From: Prevotellaceae bacterium UBA2448
GTDB taxonomy: Bacteria > Bacteroidota > Bacteroidia > Bacteroidales > Bacteroidaceae
DNA: 64,000 bases
Direction of reading: 5' to 3'
NCBI GenBank assembly: GCA_002342585.1
Contig: DDQG01000042.1
Span: 1-64,000, forward strand
The notes below the pieces were generated by a model, which saw only the letters and a program-made list of their open reading frames with translations, made no database searches and was not told where the DNA came from. Below, in pieces: positions 1 through 9,119 of this stretch (position 1 is the stretch's first letter; each line of letters starts with the position of its first letter). The position numbers and the translations under genes were made by a program.

Positions 1-94
1 TAATACTGACAAAATATTAAAGAAAGTTTTTTTTAATATTATTTCCGCTCTTATAAAATATATAATGTATAAGAGCTATATTAGGAAAAATACA

Positions 95-102
95 TATCTT
101 TG
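95..102 (+). promoter_or_regulatory. Bacteroidetes -7 box for the DUF2851 gene
   Basis: TATCTTTG matches the Bacteroidetes -7 consensus TAnnTTTG and lies 20 bp before the ATG at 123. No clear TTTG -33 element is seen. Confidence 0.5.
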
Positions 103-122
103 CAGGCATTTTGATTGATACC

Positions 123-1421
123 ATGGAACAATTATTGCATTATTGCTGGAAACATAAGATATTTCCTCTGCAGGCTTTAACGACTACGGACGGAAGAGAA
201 GTAGAGGTTCTGTATCCTGGGATACATAATTTTGATGCCGGGCCTGATTTTTCTGAAGCTAAGATAAAAATAGCCGGTGTGGTATGGGTAGGAAATGTAG
301 AACTCCATATACATAGCAGTGATTGGTTTCGTCATCATCATGAAGGCAATCCGGTCTACGAAAACATTATTCTGCATGTTGTTTGTAACGCAGACGACGT
401 ATTGCACTATCCTGACGGGAGAGAAATTCCTCAACTACAGATGCCTATCCCAGACTATGTACGTAAGAATTATGATGACCTTTTATGTGCAGACTCCATT
501 CCACAATGCAAACAGATTATAAGTAATTTGAACATACTGCAAGTCCACAGTTGGATGAGTGCCCTACAGGTGGAACGCATGGAAATGCGTACAGAACAAA
601 TTATGGAGCGCAGAGATATTCTCAACAAAAATTGGGAAGACACACTGTTTGTCACAGTAGCCCGTTCTTTTGGTTTCGGCAAGAATGGCAATGCATTTGA
701 ACACTGGGCCTACTCCATTCCTATGTCTGCCGTTGGAAAACACAAGGACAGTCTTTTTCAAATTGAAGCAATATTCTTTGGTCAGGCAGGACTACTTGAG
801 AATAAAGATATACTAGACGAATACTACGTTAAATTGAGAAAAGAATACCAATACCTGCGCAAGGTATTCAATCTTCAACCTATCGATATGCACGAATGGA
901 AATTCTTGCGACTTCGTCCACAGAATTTTCCACATATTCGTATTGCACAATTGGCGATGTTGTACTACAAACAGCAACTCAACCTATCTCGAATCTTAAA
1001 CGCATCAGACATTAAAGATATCAGAGAACTACTCAACACCAATGTAAGTGATTACTGGCAAACTCATTATACTTTCGGTGGTGCATCCTCAGCATCTTCA
1101 AAAAAAGAGCTTTCCATTTCATCGAAAGATCTGCTCATAATAAATTCCATAGCCCCTATTACATTCTGTTATGGCAAATACAAAGGCAATGATGAAACCT
1201 GTGACTATGCTATTAAGTTACTGGAAAATATTAAACCGGAGAGTAACTCCATTATAAGAAAATGGAAGGAGGCTGGTATCAAACCAGAAAATGCAGCTGA
1301 CAGTCAGGCTTTATTACATCTTCACAACAACTATTGTCTACGTCGCGATTGCCTTCGTTGCCGTTTCGGTTATGAATACATACGGCATTCGCCCAGTTTT
1401 TTGAAGGAAAACGAAAATTAA
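123..1421 (+). CDS. DUF2851 family protein
   Basis: 432 residues. The N-terminus (LLHYCWKH, then YPGIHNFDAGPDF and GNVELHIHSSDW) is recognised as the DUF2851 family, common in Bacteroidetes and of unknown biochemical function. The C-terminus carries a Cys-rich stretch (NYCLRRDCLRCRFGYEYI) that could bind metal, which is inference. The open frame allows a TTG at 111, but the ATG at 123 is preferred because it follows the -7 box at normal distance. The protein has no signal peptide, so it is probably cytoplasmic. It ends 24 bp from the stop of the convergent M15 peptidase gene, with no obvious terminator between them. Confidence 0.85.
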   Translation: MEQLLHYCWKHKIFPLQALTTTDGREVEVLYPGIHNFDAGPDFSEAKIKIAGVVWVGNVELHIHSSDWFRHHHEGNPVYENIILHVVCNADDVLHYPDGREIPQLQMPIPDYVRKNYDDLLCADSIPQCKQIISNLNILQVHSWMSALQVERMEMRTEQIMERRDILNKNWEDTLFVTVARSFGFGKNGNAFEHWAYSIPMSAVGKHKDSLFQIEAIFFGQAGLLENKDILDEYYVKLRKEYQYLRKVFNLQPIDMHEWKFLRLRPQNFPHIRIAQLAMLYYKQQLNLSRILNASDIKDIRELLNTNVSDYWQTHYTFGGASSASSKKELSISSKDLLIINSIAPITFCYGKYKGNDETCDYAIKLLENIKPESNSIIRKWKEAGIKPENAADSQALLHLHNNYCLRRDCLRCRFGYEYIRHSPSFLKENEN

Positions 1422-1445
1422 ATGACAGACTACTAAGTGTATGGA

Positions 1446-2207
1446 TTATTCGTTCAGTTCAAAATGCTGATAATCTTTACTTCTTCTCCAATGTCCACCC
1501 CACGAAAAACCATATTGTTTGAACAACTTATATGCTAAGTCGTTCTCATCTATCTTATATCGGAACGACTTCGTTCTGTCGCAATACTTTCGTGCTGTAG
1601 CAGGTTGCACGTATCTGATTCCATCTCTCCGGTCTATATAGTACGGATTATACAGAGGATTTAAATCCACAGCCAGCCCTCGTGCATGAGCTGACAACTT
1701 ATTAGATTTACTGATTGACCTATAACAGAAACATGAAGTGTTATTTGCACGCATTTGGGTTTCATCATCAGCATTATACACATCAGGTAAAAGTATTTGT
1801 TGTATTGGATAATTTACCTCGTATAATTTTCTGAAGATATCAACCAGCACATTAGCTATTCTTTTGTTGCATACCATCTCGCCGAGATGAATCTTATTAT
1901 CATAATCGCAATGCAACAAACGTAGGTAGCGCAAATCACCACGTTTCACATGTGGATTTGGTCGGTAAGTCTTACCTTGCATCCTGCTCCATACATTATC
2001 AGGGATATTTTCTACAGTGAAACACCTTTCAACACCACCGAACACGTCAATAGCTGACTGCGACACAGTTTTTCCAGCCTGCCATGTTCGCAATACCTGC
2101 AACTCGTCTTTTGAAAAACTATGCTCCTCATTATTCTCTGCACTTATGGTCAAACGGGAAAAGAAGCAAAGAACAATGAGGAGAAATATGGTTTTACAGC
2201 AGTTCAT
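1446..2207 (-). CDS. M15 family metallopeptidase (D-Ala-D-Ala carboxypeptidase-like), secreted
   Basis: 253 residues with an N-terminal signal peptide (hydrophobic residues 5-22, likely cut after ISA). The zinc-site signature of M15/VanY-type enzymes is present: SAHARGLAVD at 172-181 (His174, Asp181) and DYQHFEL with His248. Such enzymes trim peptide stems of peptidoglycan in the periplasm. The first 110 residues do not match a family I recognise. The gene starts 6 bp after the SIMPL gene stop, so the two are probably one transcript from the box at 2992-2999. Confidence 0.8.
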   Translation of the reverse strand: MNCCKTIFLLIVLCFFSRLTISAENNEEHSFSKDELQVLRTWQAGKTVSQSAIDVFGGVERCFTVENIPDNVWSRMQGKTYRPNPHVKRGDLRYLRLLHCDYDNKIHLGEMVCNKRIANVLVDIFRKLYEVNYPIQQILLPDVYNADDETQMRANNTSCFCYRSISKSNKLSAHARGLAVDLNPLYNPYYIDRRDGIRYVQPATARKYCDRTKSFRYKIDENDLAYKLFKQYGFSWGGHWRRSKDYQHFELNE

Positions 2208-2213
2208 CGGTGT

Positions 2214-2942
2214 TTAATCCTTCAAAGAATATGTCACAGTAGTGACTACGCGAACTTTCTTTATATATTGGGTATTCTCATCACGATTATCAATTGAGAA
2301 TTGTCCCTGATCGGCACTGATAATCTTGTCCAACTTCGAATTAGAATTCTCTGCAAATTGTTGAGCTGTCTTTTCAGCATTCTTTATTGCTTCAGTCATC
2401 ATCTCAGGTTTCATATCACGAAAAGCGACGAACTCATATTTGATAGGATTCTCATATCCTCCATCAACGATAGCAATACCTTGCTGCAGCAATTCTCCCT
2501 GTCGGCTGATAAGCGAACGCACCAGTTTCACATTCTGAGAACTAACCGTGATAGTTGAAGTAATATTATACCGGAAACTACGATTATTCTCACTATAACG
2601 CTCTGCATTCAGGTCAATCACTGTAGGAGCATTAACGTTGATTTCATCCTCCTTCAAACCATTATCGGTCAGGAACTTTTTTATGGTTGCATTAGTACTG
2701 TTTATTTTTGAATAGAGAGCAGGCAAGTCATTACCTAATTCCTTAGTCTGAATAGGCCATGTCACTTTATCAGCATCAACTTCTTTCTCTGCCAACCCCT
2801 TCACGGTGACCCTTCTGTCCTTATTAGTAAAATTATCCATGGCAGCCTTTAGGCTCACTCCCAATGTACACAATCCGAGTACAACTCCCACTGCAATGAT
2901 AGCAGCCTCTTTGACGTAACTAGTCTTTTCCATTTCAGTCAT
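2214..2942 (-). CDS. SIMPL domain protein (DUF541)
   Basis: 242 residues. One N-terminal membrane segment (about residues 13-32) is followed by a SIMPL/DUF541 domain starting at RRVTVKGLAEKEVDADKV and ending in VRVVTTVTYSLKD. SIMPL proteins are periplasmic or membrane-anchored and of uncertain molecular role. A second ATG three codons in (2933) could also be the start. First gene of a two-gene unit with the M15 peptidase and divergent from DUF1846. Confidence 0.85.
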   Translation of the reverse strand: MTEMEKTSYVKEAAIIAVGVVLGLCTLGVSLKAAMDNFTNKDRRVTVKGLAEKEVDADKVTWPIQTKELGNDLPALYSKINSTNATIKKFLTDNGLKEDEINVNAPTVIDLNAERYSENNRSFRYNITSTITVSSQNVKLVRSLISRQGELLQQGIAIVDGGYENPIKYEFVAFRDMKPEMMTEAIKNAEKTAQQFAENSNSKLDKIISADQGQFSIDNRDENTQYIKKVRVVTTVTYSLKD

Positions 2943-2991
2943 TGTTTAAAATTGGTTATGTATTTTAAATAATTAAACGTAGAATACGCTG

Positions 2992-2999
2992 CAAAATTA
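2992..2999 (-). promoter_or_regulatory. -7 box for the SIMPL/M15 unit
   Basis: On the minus strand this reads TAATTTTG, matching TAnnTTTG. It lies about 50 bp before the SIMPL start and back to back with the plus-strand box at 3022. Confidence 0.5.
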
Positions 3000-3021
3000 T
3001 AGAAAATCTTAAATATTTTCG

Positions 3022-3029
3022 TACCTTCG
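3022..3029 (+). promoter_or_regulatory. -7 box for the DUF1846 gene
   Basis: TACCTTCG, a near match to TAnnTTTG, lies 24 bp before the ATG at 3054. The same TACCTTCG form occurs before asd at 27051. Confidence 0.5.
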
Positions 3030-3053
3030 CAGCTAAATTAGAATTAGGTTAAG

Positions 3054-4541
3054 ATGAAAATAGGATTTGACAACGAGAAATATCTTCGCATTCAGTCGGA
3101 ACACATCAAGGAGAGAATCACCCAATTCAACGGTAAATTGTACTTGGAATTAGGAGGAAAACTTTTTGACGACCATCATGCGTCAAGAGTACTGCCTGGT
3201 TTTAAACCAGACAGCAAACTCCGTATGTTCCAACAGATATGCGACAGCATTGAGATTGTAATTGTAATCAGTGCAGAGGATATTGAAAACAACAAGATAC
3301 GTGCCGACCTTGGTATCACATACGATGAGGATGTACTTCGTCTGCGCGACGAATTCATGGCTCGCGGTTTTATGGTTGGTTCTGTAGTGATTACTCACTA
3401 TGACGGACAACGAGCAGCTGATTCATTCCGTCAGCGTCTGAAGCGCTTGGGCATCAAATCCTACTATCATTATCTTATCGATGGTTATCCACATGATGTA
3501 GCACGTATTGCATCAGACGAAGGATTTGGCAAAAACGATTATGTAGAGACGACTCGTCCTCTTGTAATCGTCACGGCTCCAGGTCCCGGAAGTGGCAAGA
3601 TGGCTGTATGTCTCAGTCAGTTATACGGTGAGAACAAACGAGGTATTCATGCTGGTTATGCAAAATTTGAAACCTTCCCAGTATGGAGTCTTCCACTGAA
3701 ACACCCTGTTAACATCGCCTATGAAGCAGCTACAGCCGACTTGAACGATGTCAACATGATTGACCCATTCCACCTCGAAGCTTATGGTAAGGTAGCAGTA
3801 AACTACAACCGCGACATAGAGATATTCCCTGTACTCAACGCATTGTTCGAAGGCATCTATGGAGAAAATCCATACAAATCACCTACTGACATGGGTGTTA
3901 ATATGGTTGGATTCTGCATCTCCGATGATGAAGTATGTTGTCAGGCATCAAAGGATGAAATCATCCGTCGCTATTATGATGCAACCAACAAATATGTCGA
4001 TGGAATGTGCAATGATTCAGAGATAAACAAGATAAAATTATTGTTCAATCAGGCGAAGATAACTACCGACGACCGTCGCACCACTGTTGCAGCTAATGCC
4101 ACAAAAGATCGCACCGGTCACACATCAGCAGCGATGGAACTGGAGGACGGCACTATCATCACAGCCCACTCTTCCCCTCTGCTTGGATGCAGTGCAGCGT
4201 TGATACTGAATGTTACAAAACATCTGGCAGGTATTGACCATGAGGTAAATCTCATCCCGCAGAGCATGATTGAGCCAATACAGAAGACAAAGGTAGAATA
4301 CTTGGGAGGAATCAATCCACGATTGCACACCGACGAAGTACTTGTTGCCATATCTGTTCTCTCCGACCACGACGAGAATTGCCGTCGTGCTCTAATGCAA
4401 CTTCCAAAACTTCGTGGATGTCAGGTTCACAGTACAGTAATGTTAGGTGAGGTTGACCGTCGTATATTCAAGAAATTGGGTTGCGGTCTTACTTGCGACC
4501 CGATAAAAAAGAAACCGGCGATAAAAGATAATATTTCTTAG
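3054..4541 (+). CDS. DUF1846 (UPF0371) family protein
   Basis: 495 residues, recognised as DUF1846 from the start (MKIGFDNEKYLRIQSEHI) through to the end. A glycine-rich nucleotide-binding-like loop, VTAPGPGSGKM, sits at 173-183. The family is soluble and widespread but has no settled reaction that I know. The TAG stop at 4539-4541 directly abuts the 3' end of the opposite-strand tRNA-Arg gene, and the hairpin at 4618-4644 can terminate transcription after the message has run antisense through the tRNA. Confidence 0.9.
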   Translation: MKIGFDNEKYLRIQSEHIKERITQFNGKLYLELGGKLFDDHHASRVLPGFKPDSKLRMFQQICDSIEIVIVISAEDIENNKIRADLGITYDEDVLRLRDEFMARGFMVGSVVITHYDGQRAADSFRQRLKRLGIKSYYHYLIDGYPHDVARIASDEGFGKNDYVETTRPLVIVTAPGPGSGKMAVCLSQLYGENKRGIHAGYAKFETFPVWSLPLKHPVNIAYEAATADLNDVNMIDPFHLEAYGKVAVNYNRDIEIFPVLNALFEGIYGENPYKSPTDMGVNMVGFCISDDEVCCQASKDEIIRRYYDATNKYVDGMCNDSEINKIKLLFNQAKITTDDRRTTVAANATKDRTGHTSAAMELEDGTIITAHSSPLLGCSAALILNVTKHLAGIDHEVNLIPQSMIEPIQKTKVEYLGGINPRLHTDEVLVAISVLSDHDENCRRALMQLPKLRGCQVHSTVMLGEVDRRIFKKLGCGLTCDPIKKKPAIKDNIS

Positions 4542-4613
4542 TACTCCCACCGAGAATCGAACTCGGATCTAATCTTTAGGAGAGATTTGTTCTATCCATT
4601 GAACTATGAGAGC
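4542..4613 (-). tRNA. tRNA-Arg (anticodon CCT)
   Basis: The minus strand folds as a full cloverleaf. The acceptor stem is GCTCTCA/TGGGAGT (two G-U pairs). The D stem is GTTC/GAAC. The anticodon stem is AATCT/AGATT around loop CTCCTAA, giving anticodon CCT (reads AGG). The variable loop is 4 nt, and the T stem CCGAG/CTCGG surrounds TTCGATT. The discriminator base is A (4542) and CCA is not encoded. There are only 4 bp between its 5' end and the upstream hairpin. Confidence 0.93.
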
Positions 4614-4617
4614 CCAT

Positions 4618-4644
4618 AAAAGGTGTCCGCACTGGACACCTTTT
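4618..4644. terminator. bidirectional Rho-independent terminator
   Basis: An 11-bp stem AAAAGGTGTCC/GGACACCTTTT with a 5-nt loop, flanked by T runs in both directions. It fits as terminator for DUF1846 (plus) and for the Na/Pi symporter gene (minus). Confidence 0.8.
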
Positions 4645-6360
4645 TTATTTCTGACGGATGCCCATACGAGCCTCAACTACATTGACAACGTAGTCGCCGA
4701 GTTTTTCGCATTCATTGATTAGGTCCATGTAAATAGTACCCTCAGTGTATGTGTATTGGTGATTATTGATATCACTGATATTCTGTGACTTCAATTGATT
4801 ACGATAATTATTTATTTCGTTTTCAACATTGTAAGTACGATTTACATCGTATGCCTCCTTACGTCCAGCCAAAAGCACATTCATCTGCGTGAGTGCCTGG
4901 TCAGTCAAATCCATCATCTGGTGGATGTGGTCATACTGACTGTCATTGAAGTGGTCTTGTTTATCAATGAACTTACGGCTAATCGTACGAGCCATCTTAT
5001 AACAAGAGTCGCCAATACTCTCCAGTTCCGAAATCTCACGGAGCATGGCGCGAATCTTACTCTTTGTATCGTCAGACAAATGTGCATCGCTCACCTGATT
5101 CAGGTAATTAGCGATTTCCAGTTCCATATTGTCTGAAATCTTCTCGTACTTCTCGATACGTGAATAGAGAGCATTAAACTCCGTTTCCTTCTTATCTTTT
5201 TTATTGCTAGAAGCCGAGAGAGTAAGTAAGTCGCCGACCATTCCAAACATACGCTGCATACGGTTTGCGAATGAACCAATCTCCTTGTGTGCTTCAAGCA
5301 CAGAGAGTTCTGGAGTCTTCATGATACCTGCAGTAATAAAATGAAGGCGGAAGTCCTCCTCGTCTCCATCGGCCTTCTTTGGTTTGATTACCCAGCATAC
5401 GAACTTCTCGATATACTGAATGAACCAGATGAGCAGGACTGTATTGCAGAGGTTAAATGCAGTATGGAATGCAGCCAGTACAATTGACACCTTTGTGAGG
5501 TCAGGATTGTTCTGGTCAAAACCTACAACACTACATATAGCCTGCAGGAACCAAGGCAGCACAGCCAATACCCATATTGCACCAAGTATATTAATACTCA
5601 TATGCGCAAAGGCAGCACGTCTTGCTTGTGTGTTTGCCTGCATCGCAACTATATTTGAGGTAATAGTTGTTCCTACATTCTCACCGAGTACAAGCATAAT
5701 GCCCTGATCAAGGGGTAGCACACCAGTGGAGCAGAGAATCATCGTAATTGCCATGATGGCAGCACTCGACTGCACACACATTGTGGCACAAATACCAATT
5801 ATAAAGAATATCAGGGCTGCCCAAAAAGTCTTCTCTTTGAAATTATCAAAGAATTGATTGAGAGCAACACTTGTCTCAGGGTCATCAACGAGTAGGAATC
5901 CAGTTTCTTTCAGGGTAGCCAGTCCGAGGAAGAAGAAAGCTATACCAAACAGGAAATCACCGACGATACGGCGTTTCTTCATATAGATAAGGATGATACC
6001 TATGAAGAAAGCTGGATATACAAAATCAGAAATGCTGAATGAGAACACGAGCGACATAATCCATGCGGTAATAGTGGTACCGATGTGTGCACCCATGATA
6101 ACGGAAATAGCTTGAATCAGCGTAAGCAAACCTGCGTTTACGAACGACACTGTCATAAGGGTAGTTGCGGTTGACGACTGAACGGCAGCTGTCACAAACA
6201 TACCTGTGAGTATGCCGGTAAAGCGGTTAGTGGTCATTGCCCCGAGAATATGTCGCAACTGAGGACCCGCCAATTTCTGTAATGCCTCACTCATCGATTT
6301 CATACCGAACATGAGTAATGCGAGCGAGCCGAAAAGTTTAAATAACGCCCAAATAGACAT
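4645..6360 (-). CDS. Na+/phosphate cotransporter with C-terminal PhoU-like domain
   Basis: 571 residues. The two inverted Na/Pi-cotransporter repeats are clear: QSSTATT (61-67) with GAHIGTTITA (90-99), and QSSAAIM (197-203) with GENVGTTITS (226-235), among about eight to ten membrane segments in residues 1-320. Residues about 350-565 form a soluble helical PhoU-like tail. The family (NptA/YjbB-like) moves phosphate with sodium across the inner membrane. The gene ends at the terminator hairpin, and the downstream tRNA may depend on read-through from it. Confidence 0.9.
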   Translation of the reverse strand: MSIWALFKLFGSLALLMFGMKSMSEALQKLAGPQLRHILGAMTTNRFTGILTGMFVTAAVQSSTATTLMTVSFVNAGLLTLIQAISVIMGAHIGTTITAWIMSLVFSFSISDFVYPAFFIGIILIYMKKRRIVGDFLFGIAFFFLGLATLKETGFLLVDDPETSVALNQFFDNFKEKTFWAALIFFIIGICATMCVQSSAAIMAITMILCSTGVLPLDQGIMLVLGENVGTTITSNIVAMQANTQARRAAFAHMSINILGAIWVLAVLPWFLQAICSVVGFDQNNPDLTKVSIVLAAFHTAFNLCNTVLLIWFIQYIEKFVCWVIKPKKADGDEEDFRLHFITAGIMKTPELSVLEAHKEIGSFANRMQRMFGMVGDLLTLSASSNKKDKKETEFNALYSRIEKYEKISDNMELEIANYLNQVSDAHLSDDTKSKIRAMLREISELESIGDSCYKMARTISRKFIDKQDHFNDSQYDHIHQMMDLTDQALTQMNVLLAGRKEAYDVNRTYNVENEINNYRNQLKSQNISDINNHQYTYTEGTIYMDLINECEKLGDYVVNVVEARMGIRQK

Positions 6361-6455
6361 AATTTACTTACTATTTAAGATTTTTACGAATTCCTTTTGC
6401 GGTCAATCCGTTAATTATTCGTTTCTTTGTACAACGAAAAGCACAAATCAGAATT

Positions 6456-7577
6456 ATGTTAACACAAAACCGCTGCAAAAATACTAAAAGTTCTGAAAAG
6501 TTCGAAGTAAGTGAAACTTTTTTACGCATTACAGAACAAATTAATCCTGACGATGCCCCAAAAACTATCTCTGAGGCTATCAATTTTCTAGTATCCCAAC
6601 TGCAAATTAACAGTATCTTCACCCCCAAGTTGAAAGTATTCGACCTATCCGCCGACTACATGAACGGAGTAATTGATTTTGGAGGAGGAAGTACTATGGT
6701 TCGCATCAGTGAAGCGCTGAAAGAAGCTGCCATCAGCACTATTGCCGAAGAGATTGCTGTGCGTCAGAAGGTGCGCGCAGTACTCATTGCCGGACCATCA
6801 TCCAGCGGCAAGACCACATTCTGCAAAAAACTAGCCTATGCACTTCGTCAACAAGGACTCAAAACCGTAAGCATGTCGCTCGACGACTATTATATGCGAG
6901 GAAATAATGTGCCACATGATGAGGATGGCAAACCGGACTGGGAGTCTATCTATGCTCTCAACCTGCCTATGCTGCAGCAGCACTTGGCATCTCTGATGGA
7001 AGGAAAGGAAATCCGCCTGCCCCGTTTCGACTTCACAATAGGCGAGAGTGTGCTGACCGACCGAATCTTGCATTTGGAATCCGACAGCGTACTACTTATT
7101 GAAGGAATTCACGCACTCAATCCCCTCCTGCTCGAAGGTTTAGATCTCCCTGCCAATCGTTTCTTCAAAATATACATATCTGCCCTTACCATCTATCATG
7201 AGAAAGACGGCAGCATATTCCCTACAACCGACAACCGCCTCCTGCGCCGCATCGTTCGCGATTCGCAGTTCCGCAACACCACCATCCAGGAGACTCTCTC
7301 CCGCTGGCCATCAGTACGTCGCGGTGAGGAGAAATGGATACTACCATACCAAGAGTATGCAGATGCGAACATCAACTCAGCCTTTCAGTATGAATACTGT
7401 GTACTGCGTCAGTTGGCACTTCCTCTGCTTGAGAAAGTACAACCAGGCGAACCACAATATGAAGAGGCTCAGCGACTGATACGAATGTTGCATAAATACC
7501 ATCGCATCAAAGTGGAATACTTCCCTCCATATTCACTTCTGCGCGAATTCCTTGGAGGCAGCGCCTACGAATACTAA
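6456..7577 (+). CDS. nucleoside (uridine-type) kinase, short form
   Basis: 373 residues. The P-loop GPSSSGKTT (113-121), the substrate segment SLDDYYMRGNNVPHDE (141 on) and the C-terminal LREFLGGSAYEY are typical of the Bacteroidetes nucleoside kinase that phosphorylates uridine-type substrates. From memory, relatives are about 550 residues with an N-terminal TGS/ThrRS-like region. Here only about 100 residues precede the kinase domain and the divergent symporter gene leaves no room for more, so this is a genuine short form. No in-frame stop or frameshift scar is visible. Residues 1-50 look poorly conserved. Confidence 0.8.
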   Translation: MLTQNRCKNTKSSEKFEVSETFLRITEQINPDDAPKTISEAINFLVSQLQINSIFTPKLKVFDLSADYMNGVIDFGGGSTMVRISEALKEAAISTIAEEIAVRQKVRAVLIAGPSSSGKTTFCKKLAYALRQQGLKTVSMSLDDYYMRGNNVPHDEDGKPDWESIYALNLPMLQQHLASLMEGKEIRLPRFDFTIGESVLTDRILHLESDSVLLIEGIHALNPLLLEGLDLPANRFFKIYISALTIYHEKDGSIFPTTDNRLLRRIVRDSQFRNTTIQETLSRWPSVRRGEEKWILPYQEYADANINSAFQYEYCVLRQLALPLLEKVQPGEPQYEEAQRLIRMLHKYHRIKVEYFPPYSLLREFLGGSAYEY

Positions 7578-7621
7578 ACGAAAATTACAATACACATTAT
7601 TGAAGGTACATCAAAAATGAC

Positions 7622-7629
7622 TACCTTTG
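7622..7629 (+). promoter_or_regulatory. -7 box for the dut operon
   Basis: TACCTTTG is a full match to TAnnTTTG, 25 bp before the dut ATG at 7655. Confidence 0.6.
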
Positions 7630-7654
7630 TCCCCTGAAAACCAGTATAAGAAAT

Positions 7655-8089
7655 ATGGAAGTACAAATAATCAACAAATCACACCATCCACTGCCACAGT
7701 ATGCTACACCACAATCGGCAGGAATGGATTTGCGTGCAAACCTCGACGAACCCATCACATTGCAACCACTGCAGCGCACCCTCGTACCGACAGGTCTTTT
7801 CATGGCTCTGCCTGCAGGCTATGAAGCACAAGTTCGTCCTCGTTCCGGATTAGCAATCAAGAAGGGAATTACAGTACTCAACACCCCAGGCACCATCGAT
7901 GCCGACTATCGTGGTGAGGTTTGTGTCATTCTGATAAACCTCTCAAGCGAACCATTCGTCATCAACGATGGCGAACGCATAGCCCAGATGGTTATTGCCC
8001 GTCATGAGCAACCCGAACTCATCCAGGTAACAGAACTGAACGAGACAGAACGCGGAGCTGGAGGATTTGGTCATAGCGGAACGAAATAA
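7655..8089 (+). CDS. dut: deoxyuridine 5'-triphosphate nucleotidohydrolase
   Basis: 144 residues, the normal length for a trimeric dUTPase. All five motifs are present: AGMDLRA (22-28), PRSGLA (62-67), GTIDADYRGEV (79-89), ERIAQMVI (107-114) and the C-terminal RGAGGFGHSG (133-142). It hydrolyses dUTP to dUMP and pyrophosphate, keeping uracil out of DNA and feeding dTMP synthesis. First gene of a five-gene operon with 7 bp to the TPR gene. Confidence 0.97.
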   Translation: MEVQIINKSHHPLPQYATPQSAGMDLRANLDEPITLQPLQRTLVPTGLFMALPAGYEAQVRPRSGLAIKKGITVLNTPGTIDADYRGEVCVILINLSSEPFVINDGERIAQMVIARHEQPELIQVTELNETERGAGGFGHSGTK

Positions 8090-8096
8090 AGCAGCA

Positions 8097-9119
8097 ATGA
8101 GATACACATTATATATTATTTGTATGTTATTTGCTTTGTCGGCATCGGCAAGGCGTTCCAAGACGGAATGTCCACCACCCGCTACCGACATGCGTTTTAT
8201 ATCATTCTACATGGAAGCACAGCGGCAGCTTCGTCACAACAACCTGGCTGCTGCCTACGAACTGTTTAACTACTGCAAACAGCTCAATCCACAATCGCCG
8301 GAAGTGCTCTACTTCATGGCTCCGCTCAACATCATACTGAATCAGGATTCCATAGCCTTAGCAGACATGGAACATGCCGTTGAAATGGCGCCAGACAACT
8401 ACTGGTACTCCGAACTCCTCTCAAAGCTCTACTTCAGCCGCAATCGCCCTACCGATGCAATCAGTGTACTCGAACAGATGAAGCAGCGCTGGAGCGACAA
8501 ACAGGAACTCAACTATATGATGCTCGATGCCTATGCATCGCAAAATATGGTTGACAGTGTGCTGAGTGTACTGGAGCGCATAGAAGTGAAAGACGGCAAA
8601 TCCGACCAGATTAGTCTTGAGAAAGTAAAAATATACACCCAGCGCAACGATGTGAAGTCAATCATCGATGAAATGGAAGATTTGGTAAAGGCTTCACCTA
8701 CTACCACTCTGCCAGTTGACCTACTTCCGCGTCTGCTTAAGGAAAAATCCGATGCCTTCATACTTCTTGGCGACATATACCATAAGGCAGGCAATGACGA
8801 ACGCGCGTTCCAGTACTACGACTCATGTCTTGTGTACAAGCCCGATGATGCGATGGCACTCAACAATTATGCCTACTACCTGGCACTTTCGGAGACAAAA
8901 CTCGACACAGCAGAAGTGATGTCGCGCCGTAGCAACCAACTCGACCCCGACAATCCAACTTACCTCGACACCCTCGCTTGGATACTCTATCTGCGCGGAA
9001 ACTATGTTGAGGCAAAACGTCTGATTGACCGCACTATAGAACTGATGAAACCGGAAGAATTGGAAGAAGCAGAAGATGTGCGAGAACACCTGAAGAAGAT
9101 AAACGATAAATTAAAATAA
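8097..9119 (+). CDS. secreted/periplasmic tetratricopeptide-repeat protein
   Basis: 340 residues from the ATG at 8097. An earlier in-frame start at 8067 would overlap dut and break the signal peptide. Residues 1-18 are a signal peptide (MRYTLYIICMLFALSASA). The rest is helical TPR repeats, best seen around ALNNYAYYLALSE and TYLDTLAWILYLRGNYVEA. It is likely a periplasmic scaffold for envelope assembly, by analogy. Its stop overlaps the next start by one base (TAATG). Confidence 0.85.
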   Translation: MRYTLYIICMLFALSASARRSKTECPPPATDMRFISFYMEAQRQLRHNNLAAAYELFNYCKQLNPQSPEVLYFMAPLNIILNQDSIALADMEHAVEMAPDNYWYSELLSKLYFSRNRPTDAISVLEQMKQRWSDKQELNYMMLDAYASQNMVDSVLSVLERIEVKDGKSDQISLEKVKIYTQRNDVKSIIDEMEDLVKASPTTTLPVDLLPRLLKEKSDAFILLGDIYHKAGNDERAFQYYDSCLVYKPDDAMALNNYAYYLALSETKLDTAEVMSRRSNQLDPDNPTYLDTLAWILYLRGNYVEAKRLIDRTIELMKPEELEEAEDVREHLKKINDKLK

